Source: Bryobacterales bacterium F-183 (GTDB taxonomy: Bacteria > Acidobacteriota > Terriglobia > Bryobacterales > Bryobacteraceae). From it: a DNA stretch of 64,000 nucleotides. The stretch's first letter is position 1. Each line of letters starts with the position of its first letter. The translations under genes were made by a program, and so were the position numbers. Shown piece after piece: positions 12,692-22,267 of this stretch. The DNA lies in contig AP025252.1 in NCBI GenBank assembly GCA_016865505.2, positions 434,001 through 498,000 on the forward strand, in the 5' to 3' direction. Below the pieces are notes generated by a model. The model searched no databases. It saw only the letters and a list, made by a program, of their open reading frames with translations, and had not been told where the DNA came from.

Positions 12692-13747
12692 ATGCAGCCG
12701 AACCCGTTTTTGGGAGTTGTTCTGCATTGGCTGGGAGGCTTGGCGTCGGGCAGTTTTTATGTGCCGTTTCGCGGCGTCAAGCGCTGGTCCTGGGAAACGT
12801 ATTGGCTCGCGGGGGGGATCTTTAGCTGGATCCTCGCCCCGTGGGCCTTTGCCTTTTTGAACACCAATCAATTGCTGCGGGTGATCAGCGAGACGCCCGA
12901 GAATACGTTCTGGCAGTGCTTTGGCTTTGGCGTACTGTGGGGGTTCGGCGGACTGACGTTTGGTCTCACCATGCGGTACCTCGGCTATTCGCTGGGCACC
13001 GCGGTGGCCTTGGGCTACTGCGCGGTGTTCGGAACGCTGATTCCGCCGATTGTGAGCGGCGAGTTCAAATCCACCTTGATTCAAAGCGCCAGTGGGATCT
13101 GGATTCTGATCGGGGTGCTGATTTGCGTGGCGGGCATCGCCATTGCGGGCTACGCCGGACGTACCAAAGAACGCGAGATGCCTGCCGAGCAGAAACAGGC
13201 GACGGTACGCGAGTTTGACTTCAAAAAGGGCATCGGGGTCGCGACGTTCTGCGGCATTATGAGTGCGTGTTTCGCTTTCGGCCTGGCGGCGGGCGAACCG
13301 GTGAAGGCGATTACGATGAAGTACGGCACGGCGCCGCTGTGGCAGGGTCTGCCGGTGTTGTGCATCGTGCTTTTGGGCGGATTTACGACAAATTTTGTCT
13401 GGTCGATGATCCTGCATGTGCGCAACAAGAGCCTCGGCGAGTATGTTTCTGGCGAGTTCCCGCTGCTGCGGAATTACTTGTTTAGCGCGCTGGCGGGCGT
13501 CACGTGGTACTTCCAGTTCTTCTTTTATTCGATGGGCGAGACCCAGATGGGGCGGTTTGGCTTTTCCAGTTGGACCCTGCACATGGCGAGCATCATCATC
13601 TTCAGCACATTGTGGGGTTTCTATTTTGGAGAATGGAAGAATGCGGGCCCCAAAGCGGTACGGCTGGTGCTCGCGGGCATCGGGACGCTGATCCTGTCGA
13701 CCATCGTCGTCGGGTACGGTAACTATCTCGGTGCATCGTTAGGGTAG
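12692..13747 (+). CDS. rhaT: L-rhamnose/H+ symporter family transporter (RhaT-like)
   Basis: Inner-membrane protein of 351 residues with about ten transmembrane helices, belonging to the drug/metabolite superfamily branch of the RhaT rhamnose-proton symporter. Characteristic segments are HWLGGLASGSFYVPFRGVKRWSWE near the N-terminus, FGFGVLWGFGGLTFGLTMRYLG, and FYSMGETQMGRFGFSSWTLHMA late in the protein. The central cytoplasmic loop holds the charged stretch GRTKEREMPAEQKQ. It lies 11 bases after the Gfo/Idh gene and 15 bases before the SDR gene. Rhamnose is the best guess from family membership, but there is no rhamnose isomerase or kinase nearby, so the sugar may differ. Confidence 0.9.
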   Translation: MQPNPFLGVVLHWLGGLASGSFYVPFRGVKRWSWETYWLAGGIFSWILAPWAFAFLNTNQLLRVISETPENTFWQCFGFGVLWGFGGLTFGLTMRYLGYSLGTAVALGYCAVFGTLIPPIVSGEFKSTLIQSASGIWILIGVLICVAGIAIAGYAGRTKEREMPAEQKQATVREFDFKKGIGVATFCGIMSACFAFGLAAGEPVKAITMKYGTAPLWQGLPVLCIVLLGGFTTNFVWSMILHVRNKSLGEYVSGEFPLLRNYLFSALAGVTWYFQFFFYSMGETQMGRFGFSSWTLHMASIIIFSTLWGFYFGEWKNAGPKAVRLVLAGIGTLILSTIVVGYGNYLGASLG

Positions 13748-13762
13748 CGGAAGGAGACCGTT

Positions 13763-14620
13763 TTGAAGGACTTTCAGGGTAAGGTTGCTGTCATCACCGG
13801 AGCTGCGTCGGGCATCGGTCGAGCGCTGGCGTTCCGGTTTGCCAAGGAAGGCATGAAAGTTGTGGTGGCCGACATTGAGGAGATCAGCCTTGGTGCGACC
13901 ACACGCGAATTGCAGGCTACCGGCGCGGATGTACTCAGCGTGACGGTGAATGTCGGCAAGCGGGCTGATGTGGAAACGCTGGCCACCCGCGCGTTGAACC
14001 GTTTTGGCGCGGTAGACGTGCTTTGCAATAACGCTGGCGTGGGCGCCAAGCCTCGGGCCACTTGGGAATACACGCAGTCCGATTGGGAATGGGTGTTCAA
14101 CGCGAACCTGTGGAGCGTGGTGAACGGCCTGCATACCTTTGTCCCGACCATGATCCGGCAGGGGACGGAGGGTCACATTGTGAACACCGCCGCGATGTCC
14201 GGCCTGGTGGGCCTACCGAACTTTGCGCCGTACGTGGCGAGCAAGCATGCGGTGGTGGCGATTACAGAATCGCTGCACTATGAGTTGGGGTTCCGGAAGA
14301 CGAAGCTGAAGGCGTCGGTGTTGTGTCCGGGGTATGTGAACACGAAGATTACGGATGGGGCGCGTCCCCGCCCGGGATCGGAAGAGCTGCGCGACGCGAC
14401 GTTAGAGGTACAGCTAATGGAAGAGGCAAAGTCTCGTGCACAGACGGCTTTGCCTCCAGAAGCGGTAGCAGATTTGGTGTTGGAAGGGATACGCGAGGAG
14501 AAGTTTTACATCCTCACGCATCCCGAGAGGAAAGCGGACTTTGCGTGGCGCTCAGCCAACATCATGGAAGAGCGCAACCCGGATCCGCAAGCGTTGCTGA
14601 ACGGCTGGCTGGGGAACTAG
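13763..14620 (+). CDS. Short-chain dehydrogenase/reductase (SDR)
   Basis: Classical SDR oxidoreductase of 285 residues. It starts at a TTG codon supported by AAGGAG six bases upstream. The cofactor site is VITGAASGIGRALA with VVADIEE after strand 2, so Asp suggests NAD preference. NNAGVG is followed by the catalytic Ser of NTAAMSGL and the active-site YVASKHAV (Tyr and Lys four residues apart). It ends the three-gene operon with the oxidoreductase and the RhaT-like transporter, suggesting oxidation of an imported sugar or polyol. Its stop codon TAG overlaps that of the opposite chemoreceptor gene (shared CTAG). Substrate unknown. Confidence 0.9.
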   Translation: MKDFQGKVAVITGAASGIGRALAFRFAKEGMKVVVADIEEISLGATTRELQATGADVLSVTVNVGKRADVETLATRALNRFGAVDVLCNNAGVGAKPRATWEYTQSDWEWVFNANLWSVVNGLHTFVPTMIRQGTEGHIVNTAAMSGLVGLPNFAPYVASKHAVVAITESLHYELGFRKTKLKASVLCPGYVNTKITDGARPRPGSEELRDATLEVQLMEEAKSRAQTALPPEAVADLVLEGIREEKFYILTHPERKADFAWRSANIMEERNPDPQALLNGWLGN

Positions 14621-16203
14621 TTCGACCCCAGCCGCTTGAATTCCTGGATAACCTCGCCCAGTTGTGCGGACAGTTGCGATAGCGAATCGGCAGCGCGCAG
14701 AGTTTCTGCGGCACGTTCGCTGGTGATGTTGGCGGCGGAAGCAAGACCCGCGACGTTGCCGGTGATCTCATTGGTACCCGAGGCAGCCTCTGCAATGTTG
14801 TGGCTGATCTCGTTAGTGGTAGCCGTCTGTTCTTCCACGGCCGCCGCAATGATGTTGGACACGTCGTTGATCTGGCTGATGATGTTGCCCACTTCCACGA
14901 TCGCGTCGACGGCACGGCGAGAGTCATTCTGGATGGCCTGTACCTGATCGCCGATCTCTTCGGTGGCGGCAGCGGTCTTTTTGGCGAGTTCCTTGACCTC
15001 GTTGGCGACCACCGCGAAGCCTTTGCCGGCTTCTCCCGCCCGGGCGGCCTCGATAGAGGCGTTGAGGGCGAGCAGGTTGGTTTGCTGCGCGATGGCCGAG
15101 ATCACCTTGATGACTTTGCCGATTTCGACGCTCGATTGGCCGAGCTTGGTCATGGTGGCGTTGGTGTTTTGCGCCATCTCGACGGCTGCGCGGGCGATGC
15201 GGGCGGCTTCTGCGGAGTTCTGTGCGATGTCCTTGATGGAGATCAGCATCTGCTGCGAACCGTCACTGACAATTTCCACGTTGTGAGCGACACGCTGGCT
15301 GCTGGTGGACGCCAAGCTTGCCTTAACTGCGGTGCCACCGGCGGTGTCCGTCAGTTCCTGACTGATTTGCTTGAGGCTGGTCGCACTCTCGGCGAGGCTG
15401 GTTGTGATCTCGGTGACCTGCCGCATGATGCTGTCGCGTTCTTTTGCGGCTTCGCGCGCCGTGATGGTTTCCCACGTGACCATGGGGCCAAGGTAGTTGC
15501 GATCGGCATCGTACATCGGGGAGACAAGGAGTTCGAGAATCTCCGGCCCCAGCTTGATCTTGGCGCGGTGCGGGAGGTTCGCCGGGTTGGCCAACATCGT
15601 ACGCTGATGCGCCGGGTTCTTGTGGAAGATGTCGATAGACTGTCCAACTACCTGATCTGCCTTGACAGGCAGGAGATGTTCCAGGGTGCGCAAAGTCTGC
15701 ACGCTGGCCGGGTTCATGTAATCGATCACCAAGTCGCGGTTGCAACGCATAATGTTGACGGGGGCATTTTCCACCATCTGCTTTATGCCTTCCATTTCCG
15801 CCTGCAGCGTTTTCTTGGCGCTGATCTCCTCCCAGCTCACCGCCAGGCCGACCATCTCGCCGTTCGGCCCCTGCAGCATTGTTGCGTTGAGGTCCAACAC
15901 GAGGCCGCCAAAGCGGATCTCCGTGTGGAGGGGATAGGACCTGGGATTCAGCAATCGCGCGCGGATTTCCGCCGCACGTGAGCCGTGAAAGAGGTCTATG
16001 GGCTTGCCCAAGACCTGGTCATGCCGAAGCCCAAACTTGGACTCCAACACAGAACTGATCCCGGCGAGCGTATCAGCGGCTCGTCGGTTCATGTAGGTCA
16101 ACTTCAGGTCGGCATCCGCGATGAACACGTTGACACCGAGAGAGTCGAGAGTGAGTGCGGCGAAATCGACCGCAGGGGAGGGAGTTGTTTTAGTGCGCGC
16201 CAT
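14617..16203 (-). CDS. Soluble methyl-accepting chemotaxis protein with two PAS domains
   Basis: Cytoplasmic chemoreceptor of about 528 residues; no transmembrane segment is visible. Two PAS-like domains come first: residues about 10-125 (LGVNVFIADADLKLTYMNRRA) and 140-255 (APVNIMRCNRDLVIDYMNPAS), each followed by a W(E)-ending strand. Then comes a signalling coiled coil with the conserved hairpin tip IAQQTNLLALNASIEAARAGE and GFAVVANEVKELAKKTAAAT. It should report an internal cue, perhaps redox or a bound ligand, to CheA. The ATG at 16203 is preferred over an in-frame TTG 15 bases upstream, but neither has a good ribosome site. No other chemotaxis gene is in the window. Its stop overlaps the SDR stop. 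Confidence 0.92.
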   Translation of the reverse strand: MARTKTTPSPAVDFAALTLDSLGVNVFIADADLKLTYMNRRAADTLAGISSVLESKFGLRHDQVLGKPIDLFHGSRAAEIRARLLNPRSYPLHTEIRFGGLVLDLNATMLQGPNGEMVGLAVSWEEISAKKTLQAEMEGIKQMVENAPVNIMRCNRDLVIDYMNPASVQTLRTLEHLLPVKADQVVGQSIDIFHKNPAHQRTMLANPANLPHRAKIKLGPEILELLVSPMYDADRNYLGPMVTWETITAREAAKERDSIMRQVTEITTSLAESATSLKQISQELTDTAGGTAVKASLASTSSQRVAHNVEIVSDGSQQMLISIKDIAQNSAEAARIARAAVEMAQNTNATMTKLGQSSVEIGKVIKVISAIAQQTNLLALNASIEAARAGEAGKGFAVVANEVKELAKKTAAATEEIGDQVQAIQNDSRRAVDAIVEVGNIISQINDVSNIIAAAVEEQTATTNEISHNIAEAASGTNEITGNVAGLASAANITSERAAETLRAADSLSQLSAQLGEVIQEFKRLGSN

Positions 16204-16284
16204 TGCGATTACAGCCAACGAATCACGTATCGGCGCGACCTTGCGAAATTTCTAAGGGAATTTACTGGTCAGGTCACGATTTTG

Positions 16285-16312
16285 TTTCGATTCGGCGAAT
16301 CCACGTTACAAT
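16285..16312 (+). promoter_or_regulatory. Possible purF promoter
   Basis: TTTCGA (16285-16290) and TACAAT (16307-16312) are spaced by 16 bases in the intergenic region between the divergent chemoreceptor and purF. The -10 matches the consensus at five of six positions; the -35 is weak. The purF ATG is 47 bases downstream. Confidence 0.35.
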
Positions 16313-16359
16313 GGAGGCGCATTCCTGGCGGTCGTCGGTCCGGCGCGAGACTCAACACA

Positions 16360-17760
16360 ATGGCCTTTGACAAATTTCATGACGAGTGTGGTGTGTTTGC
16401 GATCTATGGAAGCCGCGACGCCTCCAATCTGACGTACCTGGGCCTGTATGCTCTTCAGCATCGCGGCCAGGAAAGCGCGGGGATTACCTCCAGCGATGGA
16501 GAGAATCTAATCACTCACAAGTCGATGGGCCATGTCCACGACATCTTCACCCCGGACGTCCTAGCTACCTTACCCGGATCATCGGCGATTGGGCATACGC
16601 GTTATTCCACCGCAGGTGATACGGTGCTGCTGAACGCGCAGCCCTTCTCGGTTGACTGCAACAAGGGCAAGATCGCGGTGGCGCATAACGGCAACATTAC
16701 GAATGCCGCGGAACTGCGCCGGGATCTGGAAGCCGCCGGGTCGATCTTTCAAAGCTCCAGCGATACGGAAGTGATTCTGCATCTGGTGGCCCGGTCCCGC
16801 GAACGTACGCTGGCCGGTGCGCTGCGCGACGCGCTGCTGCAACTGGAAGGTGCGTTTTCCTTGGTGTTTCTGGCCAAGGATCGTATTCTGATCGCGCGGG
16901 ACCCCAACGGGTTCCGTCCTCTGGCGATGGGCCAGATGGAAAACAAGAGCTACGTGTTTGCGTCCGAAACCTGCGCGTTTGACCTCATCGGCGCCACCTA
17001 TATCTGCGACGTCGAACCTGGCGAGATGGTGATCGTCGGCCCCGAGGGGCTGACCCGCGAACGCTACGCCCCGGTTCGCGACCAGGCGCATTGCGTATTC
17101 GAGCACGTGTACTTCGCGCGTCCGGATTCCAAGGTATTCGGCAGAGCCGTTGCCGAATCTCGCGAAATGCTGGGCCGCTATCTGGCTCGCGAAACGCATG
17201 TCGATGCCGACGTCGTCGTACCGGTGCCCGACTCGGGTGTCGCCGCGGCGTTGGGCTACGCTTCGGAATCCGGCATTCCGTACCGCCAGGGGCTGATTCG
17301 CAATCACTACGTCGGCCGTACCTTTATCGAGCCGTCGCAGGCGATTCGCGACTTCGGCGTCAAGCTCAAGCTGAACCCCGTGCGGCATCTGATCGAAGGC
17401 AAGCGCGTGATCCTGGTGGACGACTCGATTGTCCGCGGCACGACCTCGCGCAAGATCGTACGCATGGTTCGTAGCGCGGGGGCGAAGGAAGTCCATCTGC
17501 GCATTTCGTGTCCTCCGACGGTGTCGCCCTGCTTCTATGGGGTGGATACGCCGGTGGAGAGCGAACTGATCGCAGCCAATTCGACTCTCGAAGAGATTCG
17601 CAAGTATGTCGAGGCGGATACGCTCGGGTATCTGTCGCTGGGGTCGTTGCGCCAAGCGGTGGAAGACACCGAGTGTTCCTACTGCTACGCCTGTTACACG
17701 GGCAACTACCCGACCGAGCTCGTCAACATCGACGAACTCAAGGCCGAGCGCGCGCGCTAA
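16360..17760 (+). CDS. purF: Amidophosphoribosyltransferase PurF
   Basis: First committed enzyme of purine synthesis, converting PRPP and glutamine to phosphoribosylamine. The chosen start gives MAFDKFHDECGVFAIYG, in which Cys10 is the N-terminal nucleophile exposed after removal of a short propeptide, as in the Bacillus-type enzyme; reading further upstream would add about 125 unrelated residues. The glutaminase domain has HRGQESAGI, IGHTRYST and HNGNI. The phosphoribosyltransferase domain has the PRPP loop VILVDDSIVRGTTS. The C-terminal ECSYCYACYTGNYP supplies cysteines of the 4Fe-4S cluster found in the Bacillus type. At 466 residues it is full length. It stands alone, not in a pur operon. 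Confidence 0.96.
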   Translation: MAFDKFHDECGVFAIYGSRDASNLTYLGLYALQHRGQESAGITSSDGENLITHKSMGHVHDIFTPDVLATLPGSSAIGHTRYSTAGDTVLLNAQPFSVDCNKGKIAVAHNGNITNAAELRRDLEAAGSIFQSSSDTEVILHLVARSRERTLAGALRDALLQLEGAFSLVFLAKDRILIARDPNGFRPLAMGQMENKSYVFASETCAFDLIGATYICDVEPGEMVIVGPEGLTRERYAPVRDQAHCVFEHVYFARPDSKVFGRAVAESREMLGRYLARETHVDADVVVPVPDSGVAAALGYASESGIPYRQGLIRNHYVGRTFIEPSQAIRDFGVKLKLNPVRHLIEGKRVILVDDSIVRGTTSRKIVRMVRSAGAKEVHLRISCPPTVSPCFYGVDTPVESELIAANSTLEEIRKYVEADTLGYLSLGSLRQAVEDTECSYCYACYTGNYPTELVNIDELKAERAR

Positions 17761-17763
17761 GCT

Positions 17764-19914
17764 TCAAGGCGCGATTTTTTCCCGAATCGTCACCACCGCA
17801 GTGCCTTTGTTGTTGCCGTAGAAGTACTGATAGTCTGCGGGCACCGGCAACACTGCATCGTTCACATAAAAGTACATCTGGCCGTCGCGGCGGGCCCGGA
17901 CCTCCGCCACCAGCCTGGTTCCATTGCCGGTGACGACGCCGTCCAAACGATATTCGTCCATTCCCTTGTCCCCGATTCTTAGCACCGGCTTGAGCCAGGT
18001 TTGACGGGCGCTACGCCGGGTCAGCGCGAAGAGTGACATCCACTTCGGAGGATCGGAAAGCCCTTGGACATTGGCTTTGAGATAACCCCCGTCGGTCCAG
18101 GGTGTGTCGATTTGCATTTCGACGATATAGGTCTTGCCGCGCTTGGCTTCGATGCCGCTTGCTGTACAGATCTTCGAGATGTCGAACATCAGCGGGGACT
18201 GCGGCGCTGGCCACTCGGCAGGACAGACAAAGCCTCCAGAAGATCCGGCCAGGAAGAGCAACCGCAACAGCAATTGCACCGCGGCGAAGATCACCACGGA
18301 GGCCGCGAGGACGGGCAGGACGAAGCGCTTCGAGATCCGGAAGGCCGCCTGGTACAGCGAGTTGGTACGAAACCAGTACGGGAAGCCGCCGGGTTCTTTG
18401 AGCGCGCTGCGGACCTTTGCGCCTGGTTCGATGACGTGGCCCCACAGTTGCCGCATGCTCGCCTGGATACGGCGCTGGTAGTGGTCCCCTGCCTTGAGCA
18501 ATGCCAGAAAGAGAAAGACGAAACCGAAGAAGCACGCCGGATGACTTTCGAACGCGCGTGCCCATGGGCTGGCAAAGCCGGGCAGAAAGAGCGCGGCCCA
18601 GCGGATGACCGGCGACACGACGCACGAACTGGTGGCGCAAGCCTCCGTCGCGGGCAGGTACAGCGGGAACGCCAACAAGGCGAGCGATACGCCGATCGAC
18701 AGGAAGTACGCCACACGCTTCCACCACACAAGGTCCCAGATGCGTTCCTGCAAGCGGGATCGTTGTTCGGACTGCTCGGACGTTTCGGGGTGCGCCACGA
18801 CGGCCCCCGCTGTATTGACGACATCAAACTCACGGGGCAGCACGATGGGGGCGTAGTGGTCGACACCCTTGCGGATGCGGTGCAGAACGCTGTCGTGAAT
18901 CTTGGGCCTGGCGATGCGCACTTCATTGTTCGCCTCTGAGGTGTCACAAAGCAGGAGGTCCATGCGGCGAGGCTGGTAGCGATAGAAGCCGCCGACACCC
19001 CGGCGGGAATCGTAGAGGCGGCCGATCGGGTCGGCAAGTTGCTGGACATCGGCAACGGCTTGAGGCTTGAAGCGAAGCCCTTGCGCACTCGCCTCGGCGA
19101 GCATCCACTGGAGCGGCACATAGGACATACCGTCGTCGGGATAACCACCGCCGACGTTCGAATGCATGCCCGCAAACCAAAGCTGCTTGACGTTGGGACG
19201 GGCGGTATCCGGTTCGTTCAACAGCACCGGATGGAAGGTGTTGCGCTCGTCGTCGAGGCCCAATGCGTGGCAGTAAAGATTCACGCGGGGGAGCGGGTCG
19301 CGATCCGGAATCGAGAGCGGGAAGAACCAGCTCCAGGCGCGGGTGAGTTCCTCAATCGGCAGGCCGTATGCCGCGACGGTGTCGAACAGGCCGACGAATT
19401 GGATGTCGCCCTTGCGGTTCTGCGACCGTGCTTGGGCTGCGGCGCCGTCGTTGCCGGTGAACAGGTCGCGAATCCAGCGGCCTACTTTGATGATACGCGA
19501 AACGGTGACGAAACGTTCGCGATAGAGCGCCCGGAATGCGGCGGCCGCCTTCTGCCGTAGTTCCGGTTCGCTGTCGGCGGTGACGATGCCCTGATAGTCG
19601 ATCAAGCCCGCAAGAATACGAATGGTGAAGGCGCCGCGGCTGAAGCCGAAGCAGTAGATCTGGTCGCCGGGCTTGTAGTTGCGGCAGAGAAACGTGTACA
19701 GCTCGAGGACGTTGCGCTTGAGACCCCAGCCAAACGCGCCGCCGAGAATCGCCAGGGGCTTGAACGACGAGTTACCGACGCCGTCGTTATAGCAAGCGAT
19801 CTGGTCGCCCTGCGAAAGGTCGAGGGCCTGATAGGTCCGCCAGACATTGGACTTGAACAGCTTGGCCGCGCTATTGCCGGTACCGTCGGAGAGCAGGACG
19901 ATCTTCTTGTTCAT
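17764..19914 (-). CDS. DUF2235 alpha/beta-hydrolase domain protein with membrane-spanning C-terminal part
   Basis: Protein of 716 residues. The N-terminal half is a DUF2235 domain, an alpha/beta hydrolase fold shared with Tle1-type phospholipase effectors. It has VLLSDGTGNS, the nucleophile elbow GFSRGA with Ser92, and later VGLFDTVAAYG and WFAGMHSNVGGGYPDDG, which supply the expected acid and His regions. The second half has about four hydrophobic helices (VAYFLSIGVSLALLAF, CFFGFVFLFLALLKAG, FVLPVLAASVVIFAAVQLLL), then a soluble beta-rich C-terminal domain. This suggests a membrane-anchored lipase or esterase of the producing cell rather than a secreted effector. No type VI secretion gene is nearby. 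It ends 3 bases from the purF stop. Confidence 0.85.
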   Translation of the reverse strand: MNKKIVLLSDGTGNSAAKLFKSNVWRTYQALDLSQGDQIACYNDGVGNSSFKPLAILGGAFGWGLKRNVLELYTFLCRNYKPGDQIYCFGFSRGAFTIRILAGLIDYQGIVTADSEPELRQKAAAAFRALYRERFVTVSRIIKVGRWIRDLFTGNDGAAAQARSQNRKGDIQFVGLFDTVAAYGLPIEELTRAWSWFFPLSIPDRDPLPRVNLYCHALGLDDERNTFHPVLLNEPDTARPNVKQLWFAGMHSNVGGGYPDDGMSYVPLQWMLAEASAQGLRFKPQAVADVQQLADPIGRLYDSRRGVGGFYRYQPRRMDLLLCDTSEANNEVRIARPKIHDSVLHRIRKGVDHYAPIVLPREFDVVNTAGAVVAHPETSEQSEQRSRLQERIWDLVWWKRVAYFLSIGVSLALLAFPLYLPATEACATSSCVVSPVIRWAALFLPGFASPWARAFESHPACFFGFVFLFLALLKAGDHYQRRIQASMRQLWGHVIEPGAKVRSALKEPGGFPYWFRTNSLYQAAFRISKRFVLPVLAASVVIFAAVQLLLRLLFLAGSSGGFVCPAEWPAPQSPLMFDISKICTASGIEAKRGKTYIVEMQIDTPWTDGGYLKANVQGLSDPPKWMSLFALTRRSARQTWLKPVLRIGDKGMDEYRLDGVVTGNGTRLVAEVRARRDGQMYFYVNDAVLPVPADYQYFYGNNKGTAVVTIREKIAP

Positions 19915-19926
19915 CGGTGGTGCACC

Positions 19927-19981
19927 CTTTCGACGTCACGGCGGCGGATTGTAATACTTAAGCGCAGTTGGCCGTCGAAAG
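19927..19981. repeat. Inverted repeat upstream of the DUF2235 gene
   Basis: The 9-base arm CTTTCGACG at 19927-19935 is matched by its exact reverse complement at 19973-19981, 37 bases apart. It occupies the 81-base gap upstream of the DUF2235 start. On the minus strand, TACAAT lies between the arms and could be a -10 box, so the repeat may be an operator. Its function is inferred from position only. Confidence 0.4.
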
Positions 19982-19995
19982 AGGACATCCAAGCA

Positions 19996-21084
19996 TTACG
20001 AGGTGATTTCAATCACGTTTTTGATGCCGCCGGCGGCGCCTTCGAGAAGCTGTGCATGGTCCGTCATGGCGTAGCGACGTGAAATCAACCGGCGTACTGC
20101 CTGGGGAAAGCGCTGATCGAACGTCGCGAGATCGGCGATTGCCGCCGTGAAGGCAGGTTTTCCGGCGTTCACCGTACCCAGCAACACCTGGTTCTTCAGC
20201 ACCATGTTCCACATCAACCGGTCGACGTCGATTGGGATGGCGCCACCATGCCCAGCGGCACCAGCCAGCACAAACACGCCGTTCGACCCCAGGTACTGCA
20301 GCATATCGAAGGCGAGCGACGAGGATCCCGCCGCCTCATAGACCAGATCTATATTTCCCAGGTGCTTTGCCACCTCCGCCCGGTCCTGTACATCGGCCGC
20401 AGAGATGTACTCGATGCCGGCTGCCGCGCAGATCCCGGCCTTCGGGTCTGACACCGGTTCGCGCGAAAACACCGCCGTACGGTACCCGCGCACCCGCAGT
20501 GCCATCGCCCCGAGCAATCCCACCGGACCCGCGCCCAGCACCAACGCCGTGCGGTCCGAGTGCCAGGGCAAGCGAGACTGTACGGCCTCTACCTGCTGCA
20601 ACGCTTTTTCCGCCACCGTCAACGGTTCGGCCAGTACGGCAAAGTCGCGCAACGCGGGGGGAACCTTCACCACCTGGGACTCTTCCTCCACCACGTACTC
20701 GGTCATAAACCCATGCAGGTATTGGATCCCGCGTTCGGCGTACACACCGGTGCCGCAAAAATCCTGCCGCCGGGCCGCGCACGGGACACATCCGTCCACC
20801 CCGCACGGCCGCCGTACCATCGCCACCACCAGGTCGCCCGGCTGCACGACGGTAACGTCCGCTCCAATTTCCACGATCTCGCCCAGGGACTCATGCCCGA
20901 GCACCAGAAAGTCGTACCCGTCGGGCGGGGTCCCAAAGACGCCACGGCTGATCTCCCGGTCCGTCGCGCAGACGCCTACCTCAAGGATGCGGATCTTGAT
21001 GCTGGTACGAGAGTTTAGGTCCGGTTCCGGGATGGCGGCGAAGCCGGTTTGGCGGGCAGCCGGATGGACGGCAATCGCTTTCAT
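19996..21084 (-). CDS. Zinc-dependent alcohol/sugar dehydrogenase (glucose 1-dehydrogenase-like, MDR family)
   Basis: Medium-chain NAD(P)-dependent dehydrogenase of 362 residues. The catalytic zinc site is seen as VGVCATDREI, with the GHES motif following. The structural-zinc lobe is compressed into CGVDGCVPCAARRQDFC. The layout, including RGIQYLHGFMTEYVVEEE and FAVLAEPLTVAEKAL, is typical of the archaeal-type glucose dehydrogenase subfamily, as is the nucleotide fold ALVLGAGPVGLLGAMALR. It likely oxidises an aldose or polyol in the cytoplasm. It is a single gene on the minus strand; the radical SAM gene to its right is divergent. Glucose specificity is inferred from the subfamily only. Confidence 0.88.
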   Translation of the reverse strand: MKAIAVHPAARQTGFAAIPEPDLNSRTSIKIRILEVGVCATDREISRGVFGTPPDGYDFLVLGHESLGEIVEIGADVTVVQPGDLVVAMVRRPCGVDGCVPCAARRQDFCGTGVYAERGIQYLHGFMTEYVVEEESQVVKVPPALRDFAVLAEPLTVAEKALQQVEAVQSRLPWHSDRTALVLGAGPVGLLGAMALRVRGYRTAVFSREPVSDPKAGICAAAGIEYISAADVQDRAEVAKHLGNIDLVYEAAGSSSLAFDMLQYLGSNGVFVLAGAAGHGGAIPIDVDRLMWNMVLKNQVLLGTVNAGKPAFTAAIADLATFDQRFPQAVRRLISRRYAMTDHAQLLEGAAGGIKNVIEITS

Positions 21085-21178
21085 GAATTTCTGCCTTCAG
21101 GCTAGCATCTAAGGTTGCATCCACTAGACCCTGGAAATCACCGTTCAGGCCCCTGGAACAGCGCCTGAGCAGTGGGAC

Positions 21179-21207
21179 GTTACAGCCATCCCAGCTTATG
21201 GGATAAT
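21179..21207 (+). promoter_or_regulatory. Probable sigma-70-type promoter of the radical SAM gene
   Basis: GTTACA (21179-21184) and GATAAT (21202-21207) are spaced by exactly 17 bases, matching the consensus hexamers at four and five of six positions. The start codon is 20 bases past the -10 box. The rest of the 142-base gap before the radical SAM gene shows nothing recognisable. Confidence 0.55.
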
Positions 21208-21226
21208 ACGAAGGTTAAGTTCACGA

Positions 21227-22267
21227 ATGGCTTTCCGATCAATTCGTTGGAACCGTAAGATGAGCGCAATCTCCCGCCGCATGCGGGAGTTGAAGCTGAT
21301 TGCGTATGGCGCGGCCGACCGCGACCATCCGATCATGGCGCACATTATTCCGATTCGCCGCTGCAATCTGGCCTGCACCTACTGCAACGAGTACGACAAC
21401 TACTCGAAACCGGTACCGGTGGACGTCATGATTGGGCGTATCAACAAACTGGCGGATCTGGGCACCACCATCATCACGCTGAGCGGCGGCGAACCGCTGC
21501 TCCATCCCGAACTCGACGACATCATCGCGCAAATGCGCAAGCGCGGCGTCCTGGCCTGCATGATCACCAACGGGTATCTGCTGATGCCGGACCGCATCGA
21601 GCGCCTGAATCGCGCCGGTCTCGATCACATGCAGATCTCGATCGACAACGTGATGCCGGACGACGTGTCCAAGAAGTCGTTGAAAGTATTGGACAAAAAG
21701 CTGCAGATGCTGGCCGAACACGCGGATTTCCACGTGAACATCAACTCGGTGATCGGCGGCGGCATTCGCAATCCGGAAGACGCGCTGGTGGTATCGAAGC
21801 GCGCCATCGACCTCGGCTTTTCCTCCACTCTCGGCATCATCCACGACGGCGACGGCCAGTTGCGTCCCCTTGGACCTCGCGAGCAGGAAATTTATCGCGA
21901 ATTCAGCCAAGGCAAGAAGCGCCACTTCGCCCGGTTGCACGACATCTTTCAGGACGCGATCGCCGAAGGGCGTTCGACAGAGTGGCGTTGCCGCGCTGGC
22001 GCCCGCTACGTCTACGTCTGCGAGGACGGCCTTGTGCATTACTGTTCGCAGCAGCGCGGCTATCCCGCCAAGCCGCTCGAAGAGTACTCGATTGAGGACA
22101 TCCGCCGCGAGTATCTGACAGAGAAGTCCTGTGCGCCGTACTGCACCATCTCCTGCGTGCATTACGTGTCGTACTTCGACTTCTTTCGTGCGCCGCAGAC
22201 CATCAAGTCGGGTCCGATGGAACCGGCCTCGCACCTGGTGCAGATCCAGGGCGCGGGTCGCGACTAA
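21227..22267 (+). CDS. Radical SAM protein with Cys-rich C-terminal region
   Basis: Radical S-adenosylmethionine enzyme of 346 residues. The 4Fe-4S motif CNLACTYC near residue 48 binds the SAM cluster; [11 protein letters not shown] and the later ITNGYLL strand are classical for the family. The C-terminal part has further cysteines ([37 protein letters not shown]), which may bind one or more auxiliary clusters of SPASM type. A second in-frame ATG ([12 protein letters not shown]) 33 bases later is a possible start. The reaction is unknown; peptide modification, cofactor or lipid synthesis are all possible. It shares the bases CTAA at its stop with the convergent kinase-like gene. Confidence 0.88.
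   Translation: MAFRSIRWNRKMSAISRRMRELKLIAYGAADRDHPIMAHIIPIRRCNLACTYCNEYDNYSKPVPVDVMIGRINKLADLGTTIITLSGGEPLLHPELDDIIAQMRKRGVLACMITNGYLLMPDRIERLNRAGLDHMQISIDNVMPDDVSKKSLKVLDKKLQMLAEHADFHVNINSVIGGGIRNPEDALVVSKRAIDLGFSSTLGIIHDGDGQLRPLGPREQEIYREFSQGKKRHFARLHDIFQDAIAEGRSTEWRCRAGARYVYVCEDGLVHYCSQQRGYPAKPLEEYSIEDIRREYLTEKSCAPYCTISCVHYVSYFDFFRAPQTIKSGPMEPASHLVQIQGAGRD

Noticed and set aside
15985-16359. A 125-residue extension upstream of PurF
   Set aside because: It crosses the chemoreceptor gene on the other strand and would bury the nucleophilic Cys10.
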